Shown: positions 51,960 through 59,955 of the stretch, one piece after another
How the letters are laid out: each line of letters starts with the position of its first letter
Position numbering within the stretch: position 1 is the stretch's first letter
Source: Pseudomonadota bacterium
GTDB lineage: Bacteria > Myxococcota_A > Polyangia > Polyangiales > Polyangiaceae
Assembly (NCBI GenBank): GCA_023428245.1
Contig: JAEYYX010000084.1
Location: 62,001-126,000 of the forward strand
Direction: 5' to 3'
DNA: 64,000 nucleotides
Translations under genes and position numbers: made by a program
The notes under the pieces: generated by a model
The model's input: the letters and a program-made list of their open reading frames with translations, nothing else
Databases searched by the model: none
What the model was told of the DNA's origin: nothing

Positions 51960-54182
51960 ATGAATCAGAGCCGCTTTTTTCTTGTTACGTGCCTTTTCAT
52001 TCCCGTTCTCTACGGGGCTTGTTCCGCCGACAAACCGAAGGAGGACTCCGGACAAACCGATGATTCGGACTTCGTGGTTGGTTCCGGGGGACGCACGGGA
52101 GGCGGGGGTGACGACTTGGTTCCCGATGATGGCGGCTTCGTCGATCCCGACACTCCCCCCGACGAGAACTGTGGCGACGGAGTTCTTCAGGATAATGAGG
52201 CATGCGACGACGGCAACCAGGAGCCCGGTGACGGTTGTGCAAAGAACTGTCTGTTCGTCGAGAAGGGGTTCATTTGTCGCGCTCCGGGCGAGCCCTGCGC
52301 GCCGTTTGCGCTTTGTGGCGACGGGCTTGTGTCCTTCCCCGCGGAGCAGTGCGACGACGGCAACTTGACGGACGGCGACGGCTGTTCCCAGTTCTGCAAG
52401 TTTGAGATCGGTAGCACCTGTGAAGGCTCTCCGAGCGTCTGCCGCCCGACGGTTTGCGGCGACGGCAAACAAGAAGGCGCTGAGACCTGTGAGGAGAGCG
52501 GCGGTCTGCCCTTCGACGGCTGCAGCACGAGCTGCCAAGCCGAGCCTCAGTGCACCGATAGCGGTTGTTCCTCTTCCTGTGGTGACGGCCTCGTGATCGG
52601 TGACGAGGAGTGCGACGACGGAAACGGCGTGAGCGGGGACGGGTGCTCGGCCGAATGCAAGAAGGAGCCCGGGTACGAGTGTGAGGTCGCTCCGCCCTGC
52701 GAAGGGGATGCGTGCACGCTTGTTCTCCCGATCGTCTACCGCGACTTCGACACGACCCATCCGGACTTCTTCCCGCCCTACAAGGAGGGGGACATGGACG
52801 GGCACGCGCCGGGCATCGTGGCGGCTCGACTCGACGAAAACGGAAAGCCCGTGTACGCGTCGTCTCCTCCGCTCTCTCACGTTCAGTCCGCCGCGAGCTT
52901 CTCGCAGTGGTACACCGAGAACGATCGCGCCCTCGTCCGCTCGATCACCCTCTACCCGAACGGCAAGGGCGGCTTCGTGAATCGCTATGGTGAAGATGGC
53001 GAGAAGTACCTTGCTTCGGTGAAGACCCCGAACGAGCAGACGGCCGGCATGAGCCTCGCCGAATGTGAGACGAGTTGCCGCCAGCGCGCGCGGGACGCTC
53101 AAGCTCCCTTCACAGGCCAGGGCCATCTGCGTTGCGACGACCTGTGCCGCCCTGTTGCGCAGGAGGCTCAGCAGCTTCGTGACGGTCAGCTCAACCAGCT
53201 CCGCAATCAACTGATGCAAGCTGAGAACGCAGCGACTCCGGACGAAGAACTGATCGCCGAGCTCGAGGCGGAGATCGAAGCGGTCCTCGAACAAATCGCG
53301 GAGATCGAGGACGAGGCTGAGACCTGCGCCAGTGATTGTGAGGAAGAGCTCGACGAGCGAACCGCGAGCTGCACCGCGCAATGCCTGCCTTGCAGCTTCA
53401 ACGCGGCTCAGTATTGCATCGGCGGTGAGATGCTCGAGCTCGACGGGAACCCGCTCTTCTTCCCGATCGACGATGCCCCGAACCCGAATCTCGGCAAGGC
53501 GAAGATCCCTGCCCAAATCTACCAAGGGATCGGCTGGCCTTGGGAAGGCGGCACCGAGGCCGCGAGCCCGAGCCACAACTTCAACTTCACCTCCGAGATT
53601 GCCTACTGGTTCAAGTACGAAGAGGGCATGGCGGCGTCCTTCGAGTTCATCGGCGATGACGACGTCTGGGTCTTCGTGAACCGCCGCTTGCTCATCGACC
53701 TCGGGGGCATCCACGTGCCGCTCATCGGTCAGTTTGATCTCGCGGCAAACGGCAACGTGACTTACCGCACCTGGACTCCGCCTGATCCGGGCGAGGGTGA
53801 GACCATGAACACGCCGATCGCCAACGGCATGACCACGGTCGGAGACCTCGGCCTCGAGCCAGGAGGCGTCTACGAAATCAAGGTCTTCCACGCAGAGCGG
53901 AAGCCTGAAGGCTCGAGCTTCCAGCTCACCTTGTCCGGTTTCCACGCAGCTCGTAGCGTCTGCACTTCCTTGTGCGGTGACGGCATCATCGCAGCTGGCG
54001 AGCAGTGCGACGACGGCGCCGAAAACAACACAGGTGGCTTCAACAAGTGCAACGCCAATTGCACGCTGGGCGCCTTCTGTGGTGACGGCATCGTACAGGA
54101 AGACGACGGCGAGGAGTGCGATGACGCCGATCCCGATCGTCCGGCTGAATGTGCTGGTTGCCGCATCATCGAGATCAAGTGA
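51960..54182 (+). CDS. Fibro-slime lipoprotein with an inserted coiled-coil CX3C hairpin
   Basis: 740 aa from ATG 51960; signal peptide with lipobox YGAC (Cys21). Residues 70-250 carry four Cys-rich repeats of the form CGDG...CDDGN...GDGC...C (DUF4215 type). The fibro-slime domain starts at about 256 (LPIVYRDFDTTHPDFF) and resumes at about 480-660 with FEFIGDDDVWVFVNRRLLID (PA14-like core). Between them, about 365-478, is an insertion with four CX3C motifs (Cys369, 392, 456, 471) around a Glu/Gln-rich coiled coil (400-455). Two further CGDG repeats end the protein. It is probably surface-exposed. A strong terminator follows. Confidence 0.9.
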   Translation: MNQSRFFLVTCLFIPVLYGACSADKPKEDSGQTDDSDFVVGSGGRTGGGGDDLVPDDGGFVDPDTPPDENCGDGVLQDNEACDDGNQEPGDGCAKNCLFVEKGFICRAPGEPCAPFALCGDGLVSFPAEQCDDGNLTDGDGCSQFCKFEIGSTCEGSPSVCRPTVCGDGKQEGAETCEESGGLPFDGCSTSCQAEPQCTDSGCSSSCGDGLVIGDEECDDGNGVSGDGCSAECKKEPGYECEVAPPCEGDACTLVLPIVYRDFDTTHPDFFPPYKEGDMDGHAPGIVAARLDENGKPVYASSPPLSHVQSAASFSQWYTENDRALVRSITLYPNGKGGFVNRYGEDGEKYLASVKTPNEQTAGMSLAECETSCRQRARDAQAPFTGQGHLRCDDLCRPVAQEAQQLRDGQLNQLRNQLMQAENAATPDEELIAELEAEIEAVLEQIAEIEDEAETCASDCEEELDERTASCTAQCLPCSFNAAQYCIGGEMLELDGNPLFFPIDDAPNPNLGKAKIPAQIYQGIGWPWEGGTEAASPSHNFNFTSEIAYWFKYEEGMAASFEFIGDDDVWVFVNRRLLIDLGGIHVPLIGQFDLAANGNVTYRTWTPPDPGEGETMNTPIANGMTTVGDLGLEPGGVYEIKVFHAERKPEGSSFQLTLSGFHAARSVCTSLCGDGIIAAGEQCDDGAENNTGGFNKCNANCTLGAFCGDGIVQEDDGEECDDADPDRPAECAGCRIIEIK

Positions 54183-54229
54183 TCTAGTGTGCGGTCAGGG
54201 GGCCTTTCGTGAGAGAGGCCTAGAAGCGC

Positions 54230-54265
54230 GGGGAGCTCGTTTGACGAGCTCCCCGTTTTCGTTTT
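54230..54265 (+). terminator. Intrinsic terminator of the fibro-slime gene
   Basis: GGGGAGCTCG (54230-54239) pairs perfectly with CGAGCTCCCC (54245-54254), loop TTTGA, extended by one C-G pair; the 3' side continues GTTTTCGTTTT. It is 48 nt after the stop at 54182. Confidence 0.9.
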
Positions 54266-54296
54266 GGTGCGCCGCCCTGGGGCTGAGTCTCCGTCT

Positions 54297-56195
54297 TCAG
54301 GGGAGCGCGAGGGCGAGTCCACCTTCGCGCTCGTCGGAGATGGCGTGGCAGGTCCCGCGGAGCCACGCCGCGATGTTGGCGTCTCCCTGAGCGCTTCGTT
54401 CGCGGCGGATCACGTGACCGAGCTTGGCCAAAGCACGCTGCGTAGCGAGGGGCAGGGGACGGTTGCGCTCGATGTCGAGGCCGTCGGGAAAGAGGCCCTG
54501 ATGGATGCGCGGTGCGCTCACCGCCGCGCGGAAGTCGTTTTCGCGGTCGATCAACCGAAGGACGAGCAGCGCGACGGTGCTCGGGATGGTGTCACCGCCC
54601 GGACTCCCGAGCACGATGGTGTTCTGGTCATCGATGATCAAGGTCGGGGCCATCGAGCTGACGGTGCGGACGGCCCCTTCGGGGCTATTTTTCCCCACGA
54701 GCGAAAAAGAGGCGACGCTATTGTTGAGCGCGATGCCTGTCTCTCGAGCGAAGACGCGCGCCCCGTAACTTCCTGAGAGCGTCACGGTCATGCTGACTGC
54801 CATGCCCTCGGCGTCCACCACCGAGAGGTGCGTCGTGTGGTCTGCTTCGCGGACGTCGTGGCCGGGGCGCGTGAGGGAGGTCGAGGCGGTCTTCTTGTCG
54901 GAAGCGATCGGATTGCCTGCGAGCCAAGTGCTTGGGTTGAGCCAGCGCGCGCGTAGCTCCTGAGTTGCGCTCGGAGTTTCTCGCTCGGGTGCCCGGACGA
55001 AGAGCAATCGTTCGAGCTGGGCTCGGCGCGAGGTCTCTGCGAAGTGGTGATAAAATTGTGTGTCGTCGGGCTCGGGCTCCCGCGCGGTCCACATTGAGAG
55101 GATCTGAGTGAGCGCGACACCGCCGCCGGAAGGGGGCGGCATGGTGACGACTCGGTAGCCCCGAAAGTCGAAGCTGAGCGGGTCGCGAAAGCGTGCCTCG
55201 TAACGAGCGAGGTCTCCGAGGGTCATGATGCCGTCAGGGCCGAGGCTTTTTATGAGATCACGGGCCGTCGGTCCCTCGTAGAAGCCCTTTTTCCCTCCGG
55301 TGCGGATGCGAGACAGGACGAGAGCGAGGTCGGGTCGCTTGATCCTCGTGCCTGCGGGTAGAGGCTTCTCTTTCTCGAAGAATACGCGGCGCGCGACAGG
55401 GTCTCGGAGCAAGTCGCTCCGACTCCAGACGATCGTCTGGGCTGCGCGCGGGCTCAGCACATAACCGTCCCGTGCGAGCGTTTCGACAGGCAAGATCAAA
55501 CGGCCGAGAGGCAGGCGACCGAAATGGTGGTGGGCCAGAAGGAGCCCAGCAACGGTCCCCGGAACGCCAACGGCCGCGCCTGTCTTGGCCCCCGCTTCGA
55601 GCATGCGAAGAAAGTTCGCCTCAGTGAGACCAGAGGGCGCGTCCTCTCGGAAATCGATGGCGCGCACGGTCGGTCCCTGGCGCAGGAGCAAGAATCCTCC
55701 TCCGCCGAGGTTGCCCGCGCTCGGGTGGGTGACGGCGAGCGCTAGGGCGGTGGCAATGGCGGCGTCGATGGCGTTGCCGCCTTGTTCGAGGATCTTGGCT
55801 CCGATCCGGGTCGCTTGGCTCTCGACAGAAGTCACGGCGCCCCCTTTGCCTTGGACCGGGGCCGCGAGGTTAAAAGTGAGTTCTTTGAGAGGGAGAATTT
55901 CAGGCAGTGCCAGGTCGGTGAGCTCGGAAGGGGTGTGTGGGCTCGGGGGATCTTTTGGCTCGGGCTGCCCCGGTGACGGAGGCGCAGGCGCGAGAGCCTT
56001 GCTTTGAGGGGGCAGAAGAGAGGGAGGGGTCAGGGCGCTCCGCTCGGTTCCTTGGGGCGGCGCGCCCACGGCGCGCTCGCAGCCGAGCGAGAGGGGAACA
56101 GAGAGCGCGAGGAGCGCAGAAAGCGCCGAGACGAGCGGGGCCCTTCCCGGATTTGGTGGCCGCCCTTTCCTGCCGCTACTCTTGTCTCGATGCAC
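54297..56195 (-). CDS. ggt: Gamma-glutamyltranspeptidase, lipoprotein form
   Basis: 632 aa from GTG 56195. Signal peptide with lipobox LSLGC (Cys39), then a Pro-rich linker to about residue 105, so the enzyme is membrane-anchored rather than free. The GGT fold follows: GGNAIDAAIATALALAVTHP, SAGNLGGGGFLLL, FREDAPSG, GVPGTVAGLLLAHH, PPPSGGGVALTQ; autoprocessing and catalytic Thr454 lies in DHTTHLSVVD, and LGSPGGDTIPSTVA near the end. It splits gamma-glutamyl bonds of glutathione and similar peptides. Its start overlaps the divergent moaB start by 6 bp. Confidence 0.94.
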   Translation of the reverse strand: MHRDKSSGRKGRPPNPGRAPLVSALSALLALSVPLSLGCERAVGAPPQGTERSALTPPSLLPPQSKALAPAPPSPGQPEPKDPPSPHTPSELTDLALPEILPLKELTFNLAAPVQGKGGAVTSVESQATRIGAKILEQGGNAIDAAIATALALAVTHPSAGNLGGGGFLLLRQGPTVRAIDFREDAPSGLTEANFLRMLEAGAKTGAAVGVPGTVAGLLLAHHHFGRLPLGRLILPVETLARDGYVLSPRAAQTIVWSRSDLLRDPVARRVFFEKEKPLPAGTRIKRPDLALVLSRIRTGGKKGFYEGPTARDLIKSLGPDGIMTLGDLARYEARFRDPLSFDFRGYRVVTMPPPSGGGVALTQILSMWTAREPEPDDTQFYHHFAETSRRAQLERLLFVRAPERETPSATQELRARWLNPSTWLAGNPIASDKKTASTSLTRPGHDVREADHTTHLSVVDAEGMAVSMTVTLSGSYGARVFARETGIALNNSVASFSLVGKNSPEGAVRTVSSMAPTLIIDDQNTIVLGSPGGDTIPSTVALLVLRLIDRENDFRAAVSAPRIHQGLFPDGLDIERNRPLPLATQRALAKLGHVIRRERSAQGDANIAAWLRGTCHAISDEREGGLALALP

Positions 56196-56735
56196 GCGCC
56201 AAATCTCCCGAGCTTCCCGCCAAGTCTCGAAGGACCAACTCCGATGCCGCTTGGGATCGCGGTCCTCACCGTCAGCGATACTCGCTCCATCGAGACTGAC
56301 AAGAGCGGCCAGCGCGTCGTGGATTTTTGTGACTCCTCAGGTCACAGGCTCATTCTGCGCCGGATCGTCAAGGATGACATCGAGTCGATCCGGTCTTTTG
56401 TTCTCGAGGCTGCCAATCACCCCGAGGTGTCTGTCATCATCGTGACTGGCGGGACCGGCATTACGCGCCGCGACGTGACCCCCGAGGCAATCGAGCCGCT
56501 TCTCGAGCGCCATATTCCCGGTTTTGGAGAGCTCTTTCGGTGGCTCAGCTACGCGGATATCGGAGCTGCCACGATTCAATCCCGCGCCTTTGCGGGCCTC
56601 GTCCGGAGAAAGCTCGTGTTTGCACTCCCGGGTTCGACCGCTGCCGTCGGACTAGCTATCGAATCCATCCTTAGGCCTCAGCTCGATCGGCGCACCCGTC
56701 CCTGTAACTTCGCTGAGCTACTCGATCGCGTCTGA
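56190..56735 (+). CDS. moaB: Molybdenum cofactor adenylyltransferase-like protein MoaB
   Basis: 181 aa from ATG 56190; ATG 56244 (MPLGIAVLTVSDTRS) is the alternative and would remove the overlap with ggt. MoaB/MogA adenylylates molybdopterin before Mo insertion. Seen: AVLTVSDTRSIETDKSGQRV, VTGGTGITRRDVTPEAIEPL (the TGGTG pterin-binding loop), LPGSTAAVGLAIESIL near the C-terminus. Typical family length is about 170 aa. No other moa/mog genes are in the window. The 3' end overlaps the glycosyltransferase gene convergently. Confidence 0.93.
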   Translation: MHAPNLPSFPPSLEGPTPMPLGIAVLTVSDTRSIETDKSGQRVVDFCDSSGHRLILRRIVKDDIESIRSFVLEAANHPEVSVIIVTGGTGITRRDVTPEAIEPLLERHIPGFGELFRWLSYADIGAATIQSRAFAGLVRRKLVFALPGSTAAVGLAIESILRPQLDRRTRPCNFAELLDRV

Positions 56736-57743
56736 AAGCGGCCTTCCGCCGCCGACGAGCCAGAGATTGGAGTCCAGGGCGGCGCGCTCTTTGAGGTCGC
56801 CTGCCGGGACCGCAACGACAGGGATCCCCAGCGCTAGAGCCTCGCGGACACCGCCCGGAGAGCCTTCGAGACGGGAGCTCGAGATGAGAAGGTCGGCGGC
56901 GCGCATCCAGGTCATGCAGGTCGTCCGGTCCACCTGACCCAAAAAGTGAACCTCCGTAAACCCTCGCTCGAGGCGATTTCTCTCGGGGCCATCCCCAAGG
57001 CAATACACGCGTGCTTCGGGGATCAGCATCGCCGCTTCCAGGGCCACTCTCGGGCGTTTCCCGTCGACGAGACGCCCGACGAAGAGCACGACAGGTCGAT
57101 CGCCATCCAGGCCAAGCTGGAAGCGGGCCTGCTCGCGGCTCGGAAGATTGAGAGGGAGCGCAAGAGCGGCAGGCTCGACATGGGCCTTTCGAACGTACTC
57201 CGCGAGCTCTTTGGGAAGAGCGGCGGCGAGCTCGTCGCGGAGTTCGGCAGCGACGAATCGGAGCTCCGCATGAGCCAAGAAAATCTCGTGGAGGATGGCG
57301 TGGCGGAAGAGGCCAGGGAGGGCGAGCAGGAGGCGGACGTCGCTTCCGTGCGCGACGACCTGGAGACTTTGGAAACGCTCGAAGGGAGCTCGCTTTCGCT
57401 GCAGACGCGCGGCGAAGAGTCCGAAGGGCAAAATCCAGTGAGCAACGAGGTGCCCTCTCTTGCCCGTGAGCGCATGGCGCGCTCGGCGAAGGATCCCGGG
57501 TAGCTCACAAATGACCCATGGTCTGCGTTTCAGGCGCGGGAGCGCTCCCGGCCATCCGAAGAGTGCCCTGCCTCCGAGCCAGGTCACTTCGAGAGGCCCG
57601 CCGTGCGGTTCCTTCTCCCGTCCAGCCGCGAGCACTGTCACCGGCCCGTGCCGAAGGAGCGCAAGCGCTTCCGCCTCGACGAAATGTCCCGCTGCCTCGC
57701 CCGGGTAGGTTGGGAATGATGTTGTGAGGACGAAGTGAGTCAC
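56718..57743 (-). CDS. GT4-type glycosyltransferase
   Basis: 341 aa. GT-B fold: N-terminal half starts THFVLTTSFPTYPGEAAGHF, C-terminal half begins VVLFVGRLVDGKRPRVALEA and includes VYCLGDGPERNRLE, VHFLGQVDRTTCMTWMRAAD and the donor motif SSSRLEGSPGGVREALALGI (E-x7-E, catalytic Glu pair). It transfers a sugar from a nucleotide donor to an unknown acceptor, cytoplasmic face. The start overlaps the DUF971 gene by 4 bp, so both are one operon. Confidence 0.9.
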   Translation of the reverse strand: MTHFVLTTSFPTYPGEAAGHFVEAEALALLRHGPVTVLAAGREKEPHGGPLEVTWLGGRALFGWPGALPRLKRRPWVICELPGILRRARHALTGKRGHLVAHWILPFGLFAARLQRKRAPFERFQSLQVVAHGSDVRLLLALPGLFRHAILHEIFLAHAELRFVAAELRDELAAALPKELAEYVRKAHVEPAALALPLNLPSREQARFQLGLDGDRPVVLFVGRLVDGKRPRVALEAAMLIPEARVYCLGDGPERNRLERGFTEVHFLGQVDRTTCMTWMRAADLLISSSRLEGSPGGVREALALGIPVVAVPAGDLKERAALDSNLWLVGGGRPLSDAIE

Positions 57744-58150
57744 CGAGGTAACTCGCCGAGCTCCTTGAGTGCCTCTGTTCCGAGCGTGCGCTCCAGCTCA
57801 CCGAGCTTCCACAGATACTCGAAGGGATAGATGCCAGTGGAATGGTGATCGCCCCAAGTCAGACTGAGCGCATAGTTCCCGACGGGCTCCAGTTCGCGCA
57901 GCACCTCGTCACCGCCCGCGATGAAATGGATCTGGCCGCCGTGGCCCTGGCACCCGGCACAGGGACAATAGCCTCTCACGATCGAGTGCGAGAGCTGATG
58001 GACGATGGGTCCGCCGGGGCTCGACCAGGTGATCTGGAGGACTCGCGCTCCGTGGGGGGCCCGGATCCCCTGGGGACGTCCCCCAGGGAAGGGGCGGATC
58101 GGCGTTTCTGAGGGGCCTCGGGGGCCTTGCAGGTGGGCCATGGAGGCCAT
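57740..58150 (-). CDS. DUF971-domain protein
   Basis: 136 aa from ATG 58150 (MASMAHLQG); ATG 58204 or a longer frame are possible but cover the rpsU promoter. DUF971 is the N-terminal module of gamma-butyrobetaine hydroxylase-like proteins and is seen alone or fused to Mrp/ApbC. Seen: VLQITWSSPGGP, YCPCAGCQGHGGQIH (three Cys, possible metal site), GNYALSLTWGDHHSTGIYPF, and EYLWKLGEL. Its role is unknown; Fe-S cofactor handling is suggested by some fusions. It is co-transcribed with the glycosyltransferase gene and divergent from rpsU. Confidence 0.85.
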   Translation of the reverse strand: MASMAHLQGPRGPSETPIRPFPGGRPQGIRAPHGARVLQITWSSPGGPIVHQLSHSIVRGYCPCAGCQGHGGQIHFIAGGDEVLRELEPVGNYALSLTWGDHHSTGIYPFEYLWKLGELERTLGTEALKELGELPR

Positions 58151-58240
58151 TTGCCCGAAATATGGACAGGAAGCATCCTTTTCGTACGCGAAAGGGGTTT
58201 GCATTGGGGCCAAACCTCTGCCATATGTCGCCCCCGCCCA

Positions 58241-58489
58241 ATGACGACGACAGAAGCCGTACCCTGTAAGCCCCTCGAAGTCGCTGTGAGTGATCGCGGC
58301 ATCGAGCGCGCCATCAAGCACCTGAAGCGCAAGATGGCAGCGGAGGGCATCCTTCGCGAAATCAAGCGTCGCCGGAACTACATGAAGCCCTCCGTGCGTA
58401 AACGCAAGAAGATCGCAGAAGCAGCGCGTCGTCGCCGCAAGCGGGTGCGCCCCGATGAGCAGCCCACGCCGGCAGCCATGAAGCCGTAA
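58241..58489 (+). CDS. rpsU: Ribosomal protein bS21
   Basis: 82 aa from ATG 58241. Seen: CKPLEVAVSDRGIERAIKHL, REIKRRRNYMKPSVRKRKK and RRRRKRVRPDE, the basic two-helix pattern of bS21, which sits on the 30S subunit near the anti-Shine-Dalgarno. No Shine-Dalgarno is visible, as is common for rpsU in some lineages. A terminator-like hairpin follows. A short inverted repeat (CCTTTTCG...CGAAAGG, near 58172-58192) lies in the upstream region shared with the DUF971 gene. Confidence 0.95.
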   Translation: MTTTEAVPCKPLEVAVSDRGIERAIKHLKRKMAAEGILREIKRRRNYMKPSVRKRKKIAEAARRRRKRVRPDEQPTPAAMKP

Positions 58490-58499
58490 ATTCGAAGCG

Positions 58500-58531
58500 A
58501 GGCCTCGGACCAGTGTCTGGGGCCTTTCTCG
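58500..58531 (+). terminator. Terminator of rpsU
   Basis: AGGCC (58500-58504) pairs with GGCCT (58521-58525), with extra inner CGGAC/GTCTG-type pairing around the loop, and the stem is followed by TTCTCGTT. It is 11 nt after the stop. Confidence 0.65.
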
Positions 58532-58604
58532 TTGAAGAGTGGCCCGGCCGCGGAAGACTCGCGAAGTTGGCCCGAAGGGAGGGTCTCCGAGATAAGGGAG
58601 GCTC

Positions 58605-59915
58605 GTGATAAAACGAGAGTCGGCTTCGCGTCGCCGTCCGGCGTCCCCTGCGTCCCCTCCTGTTCGATTGAGGTATGTCCTCGCGATCCTGATCGCTGGC
58701 TGGGGTGGGGTGAGCCTGGCGCGGCAGGCGCGCTCCGCTTTCGAGCTTCACGATGCCGCCTCTAAGGCAGCGAACTATGCGCTCTGCATGGTGGGCCCGA
58801 CCGGCCCGAAGCTGCTTCGGGAGGGAGCGGACGAATATGTGAAGTTGCTCGAGCGGCGCGTCGTCGCAGCGGGGCCTGGGGACCGCCCCTTCGCTCGTTG
58901 TGCGGCGCTCGGGGAGAAGGTGGGGCTTTCGCGCGCGCTCCATGAGCTCGAGGCCTCCGCCTTTCGCGAGTACTTCGATGGTAGCGCCGGAGGCCATAGT
59001 GCGAGCGAGCTGGCCTTCGATCGCTCGAAGCTTGATGAGCTTGCGGAGACGGCAGGTTTGTTTGCCCCGGCGTCCCTCGATGCCCTCGTCGTGCCCGAGC
59101 GCCATGCGGAGGAGGCTTCCCATCCGCGAGAGCCCGTGCGTCCCGCGATCGGACGAGGCCTGCCGCCGCACCGGAGTCTCTATCGGAGCGCTGTCTCTTA
59201 TGGGGACTCTTGGGTTGTCGAGGTGGGCTCCGGGGCCAACGCCGAGCGGTTGATCTCCCATGACCGCGGCCTTCGCTTCGAGCGGGTCTCAGGTCGCGCG
59301 GAGCCGGGCCCGTCCGGACCCTGTGCCCCGAGTCCCGAAGGGGCCGGCTTCTCCATCATCCTGAGTGAGGCGGACGAGACCGTCCTCGTTTCGCGGAGCG
59401 CAGCGGGGTCGAGCCGGATGACGAAGCTCGCGGGGCGCCACGAGCGCGTCGAAGCAGCTGATTGTGATGGGTCGGGGTTCTTGGCGTTGCTCGAGGACAG
59501 GAAGGACAATTCGCGTCGACTGAAAGCTTGTGCGCTCGACGGCGTCTGTGCTGAGGTGCCGCTTCCTACTTTGGGCGCGCGAGCGCTTTCTCCCGAGCTC
59601 GATATCGCGTGGGTGGGCGGAGACATCGTGCTCGCGGTCGTGGAAGGACGACTGACGCGGGTGACGACAAGCCGTGACCGGGGACAGACCTGGACGCCTT
59701 GGGTGCTCGCCTTCGATGGTCGAGAGCTCTTGCCTGCCACGTCGAAAGCTGCTCCGCGTCGACTTCTGCACGTCGACGACGACGTCCTGCTCCATGGCCT
59801 GAGTGATCGCGGGCAGCCGTACCTAGTTTTGGCTTCTCACGATCACGGTGCGAGCTTTTCGGCGTCGCTTCAGAGTACTGAATCGGAGGAAGAGAAGCTC
59901 GTGCGACGCGAGTGA
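58605..59915 (+). CDS. Membrane-anchored protein with Asp-box repeats
   Basis: 436 aa from GTG 58605, with GGGAGG a few nt upstream. One N-terminal membrane segment (about 22-40, RYVLAILIAGWGGVSLARQA). Three Asp-box (BNR-like) turns are seen: SHDRGLRFE, SRDRGQTWTPW and SHDHGASFS, the beta-hairpin turns of propeller proteins such as sialidases. The region before them (about 50-190) is helical and unassigned. No catalytic residues can be placed, so no activity is proposed. Its 3' end converges on the TPR gene at 59956. Confidence 0.75.
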   Translation: MIKRESASRRRPASPASPPVRLRYVLAILIAGWGGVSLARQARSAFELHDAASKAANYALCMVGPTGPKLLREGADEYVKLLERRVVAAGPGDRPFARCAALGEKVGLSRALHELEASAFREYFDGSAGGHSASELAFDRSKLDELAETAGLFAPASLDALVVPERHAEEASHPREPVRPAIGRGLPPHRSLYRSAVSYGDSWVVEVGSGANAERLISHDRGLRFERVSGRAEPGPSGPCAPSPEGAGFSIILSEADETVLVSRSAAGSSRMTKLAGRHERVEAADCDGSGFLALLEDRKDNSRRLKACALDGVCAEVPLPTLGARALSPELDIAWVGGDIVLAVVEGRLTRVTTSRDRGQTWTPWVLAFDGRELLPATSKAAPRRLLHVDDDVLLHGLSDRGQPYLVLASHDHGASFSASLQSTESEEEKLVRRE

Positions 59916-59955
59916 TTCGAGGCGGGGAGGCTGCCTCGGCGTCGCTTGCGTTGAT

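Noticed and set aside
51942..53945. 667-codon open frame on the minus strand under the fibro-slime gene
   Set aside because: It is antisense to a gene with a clear signal peptide, Cys repeats and a terminator; its own translation has no recognisable domain. Long antisense frames are a by-product of the high-GC codon use.
58199..58227. TTGCAT-N17-CATATG as an rpsU promoter
   Set aside because: The -10 has only three matches, so it is too weak to list as a feature.
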